64,000 nt of DNA, taken from positions 38,902,249 to 38,966,248 of the forward strand of contig NC_064832.1 in the NCBI RefSeq assembly GCF_024166365.1, in the 5' to 3' direction. The notes beneath the pieces were generated by a model. The model was not told the origin of the DNA. It was given only the letters and a program-made list of their open reading frames with translations, and did not search any database. The DNA comes from Elephas maximus indicus (lineage: Eukaryota > Chordata > Mammalia > Proboscidea > Elephantidae). Shown here in pieces: positions 35,402 to 46,720 of the stretch (position 1 is the first letter of the stretch; each line of letters opens with the position of its first letter). Made by a program: the position numbers and the translations under genes.

Positions 35402-37978
35402 CGTTGTTGTTCGGAGCTGTCGAGTTGGTTCCAACTCATAGTGACCCTATGCACAACAGAATGAAACGCTGCAGGTCCCGCGCCATCCTTACAATTGTTG
35501 TTATACTAGAGCTTATTGTTGCAGCCACTGTGTCAAACCACCTCATTGAGGGTCTTCCTCTTTTCCGCTGACCTTGTATTTTGCCAAGCGTAATGTCCTT
35601 CTCCAGGGCCTGATCCCTCCTGGCAACATGTCCAAAGTATTTAAGATGCAGTCTCGCCATCCTTGCTTCTAAGGAGCATTCTGGTTGCACTTCTTCCAAG
35701 ACAGGTTTTTTCATTCTTTTGGCAGTCCGTGGTATATTCAATATTCTTGGCCAACACCAAAATTCAAAGGCATCAGTTCTTCTTCAGTCATCTTTATTCA
35801 TCGTCCAGTTTTCACATGCATATGATCTGATTGAAAATACCATGGCTTGGGTCAGGTGCACCTTAGACTTCAAGGTGACACCTTTGCTTTTTAACACTTT
35901 AAAGAGGTCCTTTGCAGCAGATTTACCCAATGCAATGCACTATTTGATTTCCTGACTGCCGCTTCCATGGGTGTTGATTGTGGATCCAAGTAAAATGAAA
36001 TCCTTGACAACTTCAATCTTTTCTCCATTTATTATGATGTTGCTTATTGGCCCAGTTGTGAGGATTTTTGTTTTCTTTATGTTGAGGTGCAATCCATACT
36101 GAAAGCTGTGGTCTCTGATCTTCATTAGTAAGTGCTTCAAGTCCTCTTCACTTTCAGCAAGCAAGGTTGTGTCATCTGCATAACGCAGGTTGTTAGTGAG
36201 TCTTCCTCCAATCCTGATGGCTCGCTCTTTTTCACATAGTCCAGCTTCTTGGATTATTTGCTCAGCATAGAGATTGAGTAGGTGTGGTGAAAGGATACAA
36301 CCCTGGCATGCACCTTTCCTGACTTTAAACCAATTAGTATCCCCTTGTTCTGTCCAAACAACTGCCTCTTGATCTATGTAAAGTTTCCTCATGAACACAA
36401 TTAAGTGTTCTGGAATCCCCATTCTTCGCAGTGTTATCCATAATTTGTTATGATCCACACAGTCAAATGCCTTTGCATAGTCAATAAAACACAGGTAAAC
36501 ATCCTTCTGGTATTCTCTGCTTTCAGCCAGGATCCATCTGACATCAGCAATGATATCCCTGGTTCCACCTCAAAATTTCTGGCAATTCCCTGTCGATATA
36601 CTGCCGTAGCCATTTTTGAATGATCTTCAGCAAAATTTTGATTGCGTGTGATATTAATGATATTATTCTATAATTTCCACATTTGGTGGATCACCTTTCT
36701 TGGGAATAGGCACAAATATGGATCTGTTCCAGTCAGTTGCCCAGGAAGCCATCTTCCATATCTCTTGGCATAGATGAGTGAGCATCTCCAGCACTGCATC
36801 CGTTTGCTGAAACATCTCAGTTGATATTCTATCAATTCCTGGAGCCTTGTTTTTCGCCAATGCCTTCAGAGCAGCTTGGACTTCTTCCTTCAGTACCATC
36901 GGTTCCTGATCATATGCTACCTCTTGAAATGGTTGAACATCGACTAATTCTTTTTGGTACAATGACTGTGAGTATTCCATCCATCTTCTTTTCATGCTTC
37001 CTGTGTCATTTAATATTTTCCCGGTAGAAACTTTCACTGTTGCAACTTGAGGATTGAATTTTTTCCTCAGTTCTTTCAGCTTGAGAAACACCAAGCATGT
37101 TCTTCCCTTTTGGTTTTCTATCTCCAGCTCTTTGCACATGTCATTATAATACTTTGCTTTGTCTTCTTGAGCCGCCCTTTGAAATCTTCTATTTCGTTCT
37201 TTTACTTCATCAAGTCTTCCTTTTGCTTTAGCTGCTTGATGTTCAAAAGCAAGTTTCAGAGTATCCTCTGACATCCGTCTTGGTCTTTTCTAATTTTTTC
37301 TGTCTGTTCAATGACCTCTTGCTTTCTTCACGTATGATGTCCTTGATGTCATTCCACAACTCTCTGGTCTTCGGTCACTAGTGTTCAATGCATCAAATCT
37401 ATTCTTCAGATGGTCTTTAAATTCAGGTGGGATATACTCAAGGTCATATTTTGGCTCTCGTGGACTTGCTCTGATTTTCTTTCGTTTCAGCTTGAACTTG
37501 CATATGAGCAATTAATGGTCTGTTCTACAGTCGGCCCCTGGCCTTGTTCTGAGTGATGATATTGAGCTATTCCATCATCTCTTTCCACAGATGTAGTCAA
37601 TTTGATTCCTGTTTGTTCCATCTGGTAAGGTCCATGTGTACAGTAGCCATTTATGTTGGTGAAAGAAGGTATTTGCAATGAAGAAGTCATTGGTCATGCA
37701 AAATTCTATCATTCGATCTCTGGCATTGTTTCTATCACCAAGGCCATATTTTCCAACTACCGATCCTTCTTTTTTGTTTCCAACTTTCTCATTCCAATCA
37801 CCAGTAATTATCAATGCACCCTGATTGCATGTTCAATCAATTTCAGACTGTAGCAGCTGATAAAAATCTTCTATTTCTTCATCTTTGGCCTTAGGGGTTG
37901 GTGCATAAATTTGAATAATAGTATTAAGTGGTCTTCCTTCTGGGTGTATGGATATTATCCTATCACTGACAGTGCTGT
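35402..37978 (-). mobile_element. RTE LINE copy, 2.58 kb, with endonuclease and reverse transcriptase
   Basis: The largest RTE copy. It is bounded by ACTATTTTCTT at 35391-35401 and 37979-37989, a perfect 11-bp target duplication, so both ends are exact; the 5' end is truncated. On the minus strand the apurinic-type endonuclease remnant is at 37575-37814 (GDWNEKVG; NQIDYICG). The linker and first RT blocks are at 36663-37274 (KALAKNKAPGID, RSIFVPIPKKGD). The RT core is at 35940-36458 (GACQGCILSPHLLNLYAEQ and the catalytic YADDTTLLAES). A C-terminal piece at 35436-35741 includes LKYFGHVARRD, typical of RTE/BovB-like elements. The domains fall in separate frames, so at least two frameshifts and several stops inactivate it. 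The 3' end carries GTTGTTGTTCGGAGCTGTC, the reverse of the tail shared with the SINEs. Confidence 0.93.
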
Positions 37979-37989
37979 ACTATTTTCTT

Positions 37990-39300
37990 TAAGATGTTTT
38001 ATTTATTCTAACTTATAATGGTTTTACTTAAATGAATAAATAAATTTCTCATTTTTAACTTTTAATTTGTAAATTTTGATTGATATAAACCAATAGGCAA
38101 AAGCTCCTTGAAGTTTTCGTTAATTTCAAAAAGTCCTATGATCAAAATATTTTAGAAATACTGTTCTAGGGTAACCACTAAAAGAATAGAAACAAAATGA
38201 CTTCCTAATTAGTAAAGAGGGATAGAGAAAAAACAGAGATAAAGAAAAAATAGGAAGACCAAATAGGAAACACAAAGTAAAAGAATAAACAAAACCAATA
38301 TATTTGTAATTGCATTAAATATAAATAATCTAAGTACTTCAGTTAAAAGACAAAAGTTATCAGACTTTTTAGAGCTACGGTGTAAATAGTTTATAAGCAT
38401 AAAGATACAAAAAGGTTAAAAGTAAAAAGATGGGAAAATATATAACTAGAAAACAATTTTTAATTGTGGATTTACTTTATTAATATCAGACAAAATACAC
38501 CTCAAGGTAAAAAGCATTTCCAGTGATAAAGTGGATCACTTTCTAACGATGAAGGTTCTGATTCACTGGAAACTATAATAGTTTCAAGTTTATATACACC
38601 AAAACTAACACAGGGTCAAAATACATAGAGGGGATATACAAGGAGAGATTGGTAAATCAATAGTCATGGAGAGAAATTTGTCTCAGTAGGAGATAGAACA
38701 AACACACAAACATTCGTTAATAATAGTAAGCATTTGAACAATGCAATTAACAAAGTTGGCCTAAAGAACGTATATACAATGCAAACAATTACAGAATACC
38801 CATCTCTGTACGTGATAAAACAACAAAAAAAAACCCAAACCCGTTACCATCTAGTTGATTCTGATTCATAGTAACCCTACAAGACCACCTAGGACTGCCC
38901 CATATAGTTTCCAAAGAGCAGCTGGTTGATTCAAACTGCTGACCTTTTGGTTAGCAGCTGAGCTCTTCACCACTGCACCACCATGGTGTTCTGTAAGTGA
39001 TAGAACAGTCAAAAAGTAAACAAACAGAAAACTAGTAAAAATACACAAAATATTTTTAACAAAATTAGTGAAGGTGACCTAAAGACCATATATACAACAT
39101 TACACTCAATCACTTTAGAATACACATTGTTTTATGGTACCCAGACGACATTTACAAAAACTGACCATACACTGAACCAAAAAAATAAATCTCAATACAT
39201 TTCAAAGGACTGAAATCATGTAGAACATATTCTCTGTCCACAATGCGATCAAGCCAGACATCAATCCAAAGAAAGATAACTAGAAAGTCTACAAGGAACT
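37990..39300 (+). mobile_element. HAL1 / L1M-type remnant split by an AfroSINE
   Basis: Plus-strand blocks GGTAACCACTAAAAGAATAG, AATATCAGACAAAATACACC and AACTGACCATACACTGAACC suggest an old L1/HAL1. All frames are broken. Confidence 0.6.
38823..38990 (-). mobile_element. AfroSINE (short form)
   Basis: Target duplication CTGTACGTGATAAAACA (38806-38822) / CTGTAAGTGATAGAACA (38991-39007), 15 of 17 identical. Confidence 0.9.
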
Positions 39301-39604
39301 TTTTATCAAATGTATATCTTTGTGATTATTTGTTTAGTATTATTTCCGTCAGTTGTCTGCAAACTCTCTGAGTGCTTGGATTATGCCTATTTCTCCCAGG
39401 GCTGTATCCCCAGGATGTGCACAGTGCACATGTAAATGCTCAACAATGATGTATTGAAAGAATTAATGAATATCTACAGACTGCAAAACAGTACAATAAA
39501 GGTTCAGGGACATAAACTAGAGGGTCAAGAATGCAGTCTGATGAGGTCAGTTAAAGGAGCCTTCACAAAGGACATAAGCTGGGGGCTAGTTTAGAGAAGG
39601 CGAG
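39301..39604. other. Unique / MIR-like sequence
   Basis: GCTCAACAATGATGTATTGAAAG near 39438 resembles an old MIR/L2 end; otherwise nothing. Confidence 0.35.
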
Positions 39605-40081
39605 TGTCATGGATTCAATTAAATATATGTCAACTTGTTAGGCCATGATTCCCAGTATTGTGTGTTGTCCTCCATTTTGTGACTGTAATTTTATATTAAA
39701 GAGGATTAGGGTGGGATTGTAATACCCTTACCCAGGTTACATTCCTGATCCAATGTAAAGGAAGTTTCCCTGGGGTGTAGCCTTTTATCTTTCAAGAGAT
39801 AAAAAGGAAAGGGTAGCGAGCATGGAGGAAGGGGACCTCATACCACCAAGAAAGCAGTGCCAGGAGCAGAGCGCGACCTTTGGACCCGGGGCCCCTGCGT
39901 GGAGAAGCTGTTAGTCTGGGGGAAGATTGATGAGAAGGCCGACAGAGAGAAAGCCTTCTCTTGGAGCTGACACCCTGAATTTGAACTTTTAGCCTACTTT
40001 ACCATGAGGAAGTAAACTTATCTTTGTTAAAGCCATCCACTTGTGATATTTCTATTGTAGTGGCACTAGATGACTAAGACA
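39605..40081 (+). mobile_element. Solo MaLR-type LTR
   Basis: 477 bp, TG...CA, flanked by GCGAG (39600-39604) and GCAAG (40082-40086), a 5-bp duplication with one change. It has the same landmarks as 24080-24526, including the GATGACTAAGACA end. Confidence 0.85.
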
Positions 40082-40636
40082 GCAAGAGACATAGATAGGC
40101 AGAGAGCCCTGGCAAAAATATTTCAGATTCTTTTTTTAAAGCACATATATTAAAATAAGCACACCATAGCAGGGAATAACAAGCTTGGTAGTCATAACCA
40201 AAGGAATGTTGGTGTAACTATTTAATACGAATCAAAAATAGACTTTAATTCAAAAATATTCATAGAGATGAAGAGAGTTACTACATAATAATCAAAGATT
40301 TAATTCTGTGGGGAGATATAACAATTCTAAATCTGTATGCATGTGATAATACAGCATCAAAATATGTATGGCAAAATTTGGCAAAATTACAATAAGAAAT
40401 TGACCAATTACATTGGAAAATTTCAACACACCTGTTTTGGCCATTGACAGATTAACCAAAAATCTTCAATAAGAATACCAAAGAGTTGAACAGTTGACAA
40501 CTGAAACTAATAGATGCATATAGAATTCTGCACCCCAAAACTAAAATACACAAATTTTCTCAAGCATATGTGAAATATTTTTAAAACTATGTGCCAGGTC
40601 ATGAAAAATTTTATGATTAATTTCAAAGAATCCATA

Positions 40637-41434
40637 TGATGTTGTTAGGTGCTGTCCAATTGGCTCCGACTCATGGCGACCTTATGTGTAACAGAACAAA
40701 ATGTTGTACAGTCTGTGCCATCTTCATGATCGTTGGTATACTTGAGTCCATTTGATATTAATTGAATTGGGTCTCCCCAAAATGTGTCTCAACTTAGCTA
40801 GGCCATGATTACCAATATCATGTGATTGTTCACCATTTTGTCATCTGATATGATTTTCCTATGTGTTGTAAATCCTACCTCTATAATGTTAATGAGGCAG
40901 GATTAGAGGCAATTATGTTAATGAGGCAGGACTCAATCTACAAGATTAGATTTTGTCTTAAATTGATCTCTTTTCAGATACAAAAGAGAGAAGCAAGGAA
41001 AGTGACAGGCAGGGGTAGGGTGGCAGAGGGTCTCATACCACCAAGAAAGCAGCACTGGGAGCAGAGCATGTGCTTTGGACCCAGGGTTCCTGCACGGAGA
41101 AGCTTCTATGCTAGGGGAAGATCGATGACAAGGACATTCTTCCAGAGCTGAGAAAGAGAGAAAGCCTCCCCTCGGAGCTGGCACCCTGAATTCAGACTTC
41201 CAGCCTCCTAGACTGTGAGAGAATAAACTCCTGCTTGTTAAAGCCACCCACCTGCGGTGTTTCTGTTACAGCAGCACTGGATGACTAAGACCCCATTGTT
41301 GCGGCTGTTGTGTCAATCCATCTCATTGAGGGTTTCTCTCATTTTTGTTGACACTCTACTTATCAAACATGATGTCCTTTTCTAGTGATTGATCTTTCCT
41401 GATGACATGCCCAAAGTAACCAAGAAGTTCATGT
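40637..41434 (-). mobile_element. RTE 3' fragment split by an LTR
   Basis: The reversed tail GTTGTTAGGTGCTGTCCAAT (40638) to GAGTCCATT, then TGTTGCGGCTGTTGTGTCAA and ATGATGTCCTTTTC to about 41434. It aligns collinearly with 35404-35640. The LTR at 40753-41292 interrupts it at the equivalent of position 35512. Confidence 0.82.
40753..41292 (+). mobile_element. MaLR-type LTR inserted in an RTE
   Basis: 540 bp flanked by CCATT at 40748-40752 and 41293-41297. Start TG, end mutated to CC from CA. Removing it restores the RTE sequence exactly, so the boundaries are certain. Confidence 0.9.
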
Positions 41435-41621
41435 CATCTGACCACAGTGCAATTTAGTTAAACACCAACATCAAAGTGACAACTAAAAAAAACCCAAAAA
41501 CTTTGTTTCTAAATTTAAAAAACACACTTGTGGGACTCTTGTGAACCAAAGAAAAAAAGGAAATTACTAAATGCTTGAAATTGGATAATAATGAGTCTAC
41601 ATATCAAAAATTGTGAGATGA

Positions 41622-41835
41622 AGATCCCTGGGTGGTGCAAACAGTTTGTGTTCGGCTGGTAACCAAAAGGTTAGTGGTTTGAACCCACCCAGTGGTACCA
41701 CAGTACCACAGATGAAACAGGCCTAGCAATCTGCTTCTGTAAAGATTACAGCCGAGGAAATGCTATGGAGCAGTTCTACTCTGTAACAAATGGGTCTCGT
41801 AAGTCTCACACCAACAACAAAAACAAAATCAGAAG
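41622..41835 (+). mobile_element. AfroSINE (long form, diverged)
   Basis: GTTCGGCTGGTAACCAAAAG head, CAATCTGCTTCTGTAAAGAT long-form segment, GGAGCAGTTCTACTCTGT core. The tail is eroded into an A/C-rich run. Confidence 0.8.
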
Positions 41836-42233
41836 TTGTGTGATGTATGAGACCTTCCCCAGCAGACTCAGCCTTGCCTGGTCAGTCCTGAGCAGGGCAT
41901 GAACCTTCTGCCTGGAGGAGGGCTGGCATGTGGCGTCAGTGAGCAATTGCAGGTCTAGTGTCGTGTGGACCTGCTCTCAAGCCTAAGCACCCCAGAACTC
42001 ACTAAAGTATAGCCCTCTTCTGCTTCTTTCATGCTGGCCTAGGTTGTCTGATTGGAATTCTGCCTGGCTTTCTAATTATCAGTTTCCCTGCTGGGGTTAG
42101 AGGCTTGTCCTGAGCCTCTGTGCACTCATCTCCGTTAAATGACTGAACTTGTCCTTTGGATTCCTAGGCAAGCAGATGGACCAAATTGAACCCCTATGTG
42201 GGCCCTAAAAATAAAAAATAAAATAAAATAAAG
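41836..42233 (+). mobile_element. Unclassified ~400-bp insert with A-rich tail
   Basis: GC-richer than its surroundings, with no match to any repeat I know. It ends in (AAAAT)n-like AATAAAAAATAAAATAAAAT at 42213-42232, as a retrocopy or SINE would. L1 resumes right after it. It may be a processed retrocopy of an untranslated mRNA region or an LTR; no frame stays open for long. Confidence 0.45.
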
Positions 42234-42887
42234 CTTATGGGATGCAGCTAAAGTAGAGCTTCTGGGAAATTTAAAATTTTACCTGCTTTTATTAGTAAAT
42301 AAGAGAATCTGCTAGGTGTCTACCCTCAAGATGTTAGAAAAATAAGAGAAGAAACCCAAAGAAAATATAAGGAAACGATAAAGCTACGACTAGACAGTTT
42401 TACAGAGAATTCTATCATACATTTAAAGAACAGATAATTCTATTATTTTTAGATAATAGAAAAAGAGAAAATACTCGCATTTTATGAGCTACTGTAACCT
42501 TGACTACCAGGCTAGACAAGGACAGTCTACTTTCTCTTATGAGCATAGATGTAAGGGTCTTAAAATAGCACCAAGCTGTAATACTCTTTTCACTCATTCA
42601 ATAGAGATTGAAGATTAGCTAGGAGACAAGCTCTGTGCAATGTGATGGGGACAAGATGAGTAATATATGCTCTCTGCTTTCAAGAAACAGACAATTACAT
42701 TAGTAATTATGATGCAACATAATTGCTCTAGTTGAGGAATGCAATGGGAACAAAGAGACCAAACCGAATGTCTAAGTGCCTTGTTGAGTCTGAGAAAGTT
42801 CCATTGGGGAATGACTTGAGCTGGGACATTATGGATGAGCTTGAACTTGATAAGTGGATAAGAATAGGTTGGTAGTAGAGGTGGGGA

Positions 42888-43102
42888 GAGCCCTGGTGAC
42901 ACAATAGTTAAGAGCTTAGCTGCTTACCAGGAGGTCGGAGGTTGGAATCCACCCAGCCAGTCCTTGCTCCTCGGGAGAATGACCTGGTCATCGGCATCCG
43001 TGAAGATTTCAGCCTAGGATACCCTACTGGGACAGTTCTACTGTGTCATGTCAGGTCTCTAGTAGTTGGAATTGACTTGATGACACACAACAGCAAGAAT
43101 TT
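42888..43102 (+). mobile_element. AfroSINE (long form)
   Basis: GAGCCCTGGTGACACAATAG head, CATCGGCATCCGTGAAGATT segment, GGGACAGTTCTACTGTGTCA core, and GGAATTGACTTGATGACACA tail. Confidence 0.85.
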
Positions 43103-43240
43103 ACGCTAATGTGTGTTGTGTGTGGGAGTGGAAGAGAATGAGAGACAAGAATAAGAAAAAACAGGAATTTAGAGGAGGGCTTAGAAGTTTGGACTCAATA
43201 ATACATAGGATCCGTAAGTGACTTCAGTTAATGACCAAAA

Positions 43241-43587
43241 TTGTTGTTAGCTGCCGGCATTAGGTCCTCTACTCATGGAGACCCCGTGCACCAGGGAATG
43301 AAATGCTGCTGGGTTCTGTGCTGTCCCCATGATTGGCTGGGGATCTGACTATTGTGATCTGTAGGGTTTTCCATAGGGTTTTTATTGACTGAGTTTTGGA
43401 AGTAGATCACCAGGCCGCTCTTCCTATTCCTTCTTAATCTGAAAAATCTGGAAGCTATACGGAAACACACAAGCCTCCACTGACAGACAAGTGGTAGCTG
43501 CGCATGAATGAGGTCCATTGGCCAGGAATTGAACCCTTGTCTCCTGCATGGAAGGCAAGAATTCTACCACTGAGCCACCACTGCCCC
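43241..43587 (-). mobile_element. tRNA-Gly SINE, complete, reverse
   Basis: Tail TTGTTGTTAGCTGCCGGCAT on the left. On the right the minus strand reads GGCAGTGGTGGCTCAGTGGT, a well-preserved tRNA-Gly 5' half with intact A box, and GGGTTCAATTCCTGGCCAAT as B box and 3' arm. It is the best tRNA-Gly resemblance in the window, but the acceptor and anticodon stems do not close, so it is a SINE head. Confidence 0.85.
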
Positions 43588-43644
43588 CAGTGCCTGAAAT
43601 AGTAAATACCACAGAATGAACATGAGCAGGTCTAAGAGGAATAC

Positions 43645-43817
43645 GGAGCCCTGGTGGCCCAGCGGTTAAGGGCTTGGCTGCTAACCAAAAGGCTGGCAGT
43701 TTAAATCCACCAGCTGCTCCTTGGAAACCCTATGGGGCAGTTCTACTGTGTCTTATTGGATGGCTGTGAACTGGAATTGACTCAACGGCAATGGCTTTGG
43801 TTTTTTTTTTTTTTTAA
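43645..43817 (+). mobile_element. AfroSINE (short form)
   Basis: Perfect 11-bp target duplication AAGAGGAATAC at 43634-43644 and 43818-43828; T tract at 43800-43815. Confidence 0.92.
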
Positions 43818-43828
43818 AAGAGGAATAC

Positions 43829-44865
43829 AGACATAAAAGGAATATAAATTAATATGTAAATTCATAGAGTTTTATAATGATTTATTTCACTAATCTTTAA
43901 CTTTTAATTTTTGCTTTTGCCTACTTTTATCAATTTTATTGTTTCAATACATTGAAGTGTATATATTAAGACTGTATCAAGATAACCTCTATCTTGCTGA
44001 AAATATAGACCAAAAAGTAAATTTTTACTATTAATTTTAAGATTACTTAAGGCCTGGAAAAAAAAAAAGGAAGACATATTGCCAGTATGGTATAATCACT
44101 TTCAAATCAGTTGACAGGCTTTAATAATTTGATTTCTGGTTGAAATTGCACAGTTCATCAAATCATAATTACGCTAATTAGAGTGCTACATATTAGGGTT
44201 TCTTGTTGGTTGAAAAATAGTCTCATAGAGTAATGAGCTTTTAGACATTTATGCCTTTGGGCTGAACAAACTTTCTAGTAGCCTTGAAAAATTTAATATT
44301 CTTATTACTAGTTTAATGGGCATTAGCTCCTGTTCTTTGATTGTCACTTTCTGCTGAATTGCTGCAAAGATATGTATTAGAAAAAGTATAAGAGGTAAGT
44401 TTTATATTTTGTTTCAGATTTTTTTTGTTCTTAATTTCTTACTCAACTGAAGAGTTCCCAGTTTGTATGAACCAAATTGTTTAAAATATTTTGACTATTG
44501 CTTATTCGGCTGTCTCTTTGCCCAGAACTTAGCCTTTCAAGACAGAATATAAAATATTAAAGCATATTACATGTAAGTAATTGCTGTTGAACTTGTTTAT
44601 ATAGATAAACATATATCTGTATATATATATGTGTGTATATATATATGTGTGTATGGATGTACGTACGTGTGTGTGCGTGTACCGGGGAAACTGTGTTTCT
44701 CACTATTGGTAGCAATCACAAAATGTTTGAAAAAATGAAAGGAGAAGATTTAAAATCCCTTCCAGTTTGACGCTTTGAGTTTGTAGCCTTCCTCTCAGGC
44801 ATTAGTGTGCTATGGCAGCATGGATGTCGGGGGGGAGGGGGGCCTGGGTGGATGATGAGAGATAT
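43829..44865. other. Unique sequence with TA/TG microsatellite
   Basis: A mixed (TATA)(TGTG) microsatellite lies at about 44603-44682. Otherwise AT-rich unique DNA. Confidence 0.45.
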
Positions 44866-45040
44866 GTTGCTGTTGTTGGGCTCCGTCGAGTCGATTCTGA
44901 CTCATCGTGACCCTGTGTGACAGTAGGGCTTCCCAGGGTGTAATCTTTACAGAAGCAGATGGCCAGGTCCTTTCCCTGTGGAGCAGCTGATGGGTTCAAA
45001 CCAACTGAGGTCTTTAACCATTGAGCCACCAGGGCTCCTT
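44866..45040 (-). mobile_element. AfroSINE (reverse)
   Basis: ATGAGAGATAT (44855-44865) and ACGAGAGACAT (45041-45051) flank it, 9 of 11 identical. Tail GGGCTCCGTCGAGTCGATTC, head end TTGAGCCACCAGGGCTCC. Confidence 0.85.
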
Positions 45041-45385
45041 ACGAGAGACATAGAGAGATACTTTCTTTATCTGACCCACTGTAGCTCTCAGGGCTGCTTC
45101 CTACATGATAAGTCACTGCCCCTCCTTCTAAGAAAGGTCATTCTTCAATGCTCACATTTACTCAAAATGTCATTGCCAGGTGTCGGACCAACACCAAGGG
45201 TGTGAGGAAGTTTCAAATGGGGCTAATACTAAACTCATGGGGCTGTTATGAGAAGTCACTGTGCCTCAAACTAAGGAGTGCTGTACAATGATATGACATC
45301 ACTATTTTTATCTGCAGGTTCTCAGTTTTGAGGCCATGCCTTGCTTGGAAACAAGCTCCTGAATGTTACCAACCGTAGCACCAGT

Positions 45386-45415
45386 TGCCACACTGTGTGC
45401 ACGCACAGTGTGGCA
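45386..45415. repeat. 12-bp perfect inverted repeat (hairpin)
   Basis: TGCCACACTGTG, six bases TGCACG, then CACAGTGTGGCA. It can form a 12-bp GC-rich stem with a 6-base loop. Confidence 0.9.
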
Positions 45416-46529
45416 CAAGCACTCATGGTGCAAATGCCTGGGCCAGAGTCCGGGAAGGAAGGATAGGGTTCCCAGCCTTAGATTGCTTGGACTATTTCCA
45501 AATCAGAAAATCTACTTTATTTAGATATCCTGGTGAAAATTCTAATTTGCTAACACTATAAACGGTTAGGTGCCATGATTAGGGAATGGGTCCTTTGATT
45601 AATCAAGAGTCATGCTATGTAAACAAATTACTAGTTTCGAAAGAATTAGTATATAATAAAATACAATTTGCATTTGGAAGTAAAGGCAGTTTAATATGAT
45701 GACTTAGAAAGCACTTCAGGATCTGACATGGCCTCAGGGGCATTGTGTATGTAGAGAAAAGTGTTGGTTAAAAGCAATTTGTTTTTAAAAGGATGCTCAA
45801 CGGCAAACTTACTTGAAGTTTAAATTTGGGTTATTTTCTCATTCAGCTAAGACTCTGCATATTTAACCTCTATATATTGATAAATTGCATGGCTGGAGGG
45901 ACCCCCAAGGTGATCTGGTAGTCTAATCTGATACTTGAATTACTTCTGATTTATCTAATGAATACTGTGCAAATACCTAGGTTAGGCGCTGTTCCATTCT
46001 CCCAGATACAGTGGTGAGAAGATTCCCTTTGCTCATGGAGTTCGCATTCTCACGGGTACAAACTATCAAGTGGTTGGCAGTCTCTGTTTGAACCTGTCTC
46101 TCAAAGGGGCACTCATTTCATGAGGCAGCGCAATGCATCTTTAAACATCAGAGAGCTTTCCCTGTAATTTCCACTTGCTTGTCCCAGACAGAACTAATGC
46201 AAGTCCACTTCCCCATGATAGTCCCTCAGATATTTAAAGATAATTATTATAACCAATGTCATCTCTTCCCACTTCTATCCCCCACCCTCATCCCTAAGTT
46301 TTCTCTTTTCCATGCCTACATTTGTCTATTCCCTCAACTTTTGGGGTAGCCCCAGTCCCGCTTTCCTCTGGGTGTGATAAAGATTGTGTATGTTGTTCTT
46401 AGAGTGTCTGTGCCATTCACTAGGTGATTGTCTCTCAGCTCCAAATACACCTGTGGATACTCTGTGATTCTGGGCTTGGGACTCAGCCAACAACATTGCT
46501 CCTTTGCCAGCTAGCTTCCTGTTCTTTCT

Positions 46530-46549
46530 GCCAATAGGGGGCGCTGGAG
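46530..46549 (+). promoter_or_regulatory. CTCF-like motif, forward
   Basis: CCAATAGGGGGCGCTGG at 46531-46547 fits the CTCF core (CCANNAGGGGGCGC). The surrounding text has the look of an old dispersed repeat that commonly carries this core. Confidence 0.55.
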
Positions 46550-46702
46550 GGAGACTGGAAAGCAGGAGAAAGGTCTTGCTCTTCCTGTTGTGCTCACTGT
46601 TGTTGCCAGCATTGCCTCGTTTCTCACTTGGGCAGGGGCAGTTTGTTCCACTTCCAGCTTCTTCCTTTGACACTCCTAGAACTAGCTTTGTAACACCTCC
46701 CC

Positions 46703-46720
46703 TCCTGCCCCCTAGAGGTA
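46703..46720 (-). promoter_or_regulatory. CTCF-like motif, reverse
   Basis: The minus strand reads ACCTCTAGGGGGCAGGAG, fitting CCNSTAGGGGGCAG. It faces the forward motif 170 bases away. Confidence 0.5.

Larger units (their letters stand above)
40130..42450 (+). mobile_element. Old L1 ORF2 remnant carrying nested insertions
   Basis: L1 text is visible at 40200-40636 (CACCCCAAAACTAAAATACA), 41435-41622 (GTTCATGTCATCTGACCACA, ACATATCAAAAATTGTGAGA) and again from 42234 (CTTATGGGATGCAGCTAAAG). The gaps are filled by an RTE fragment, an LTR, an AfroSINE and a 400-bp unknown segment. Confidence 0.65.
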
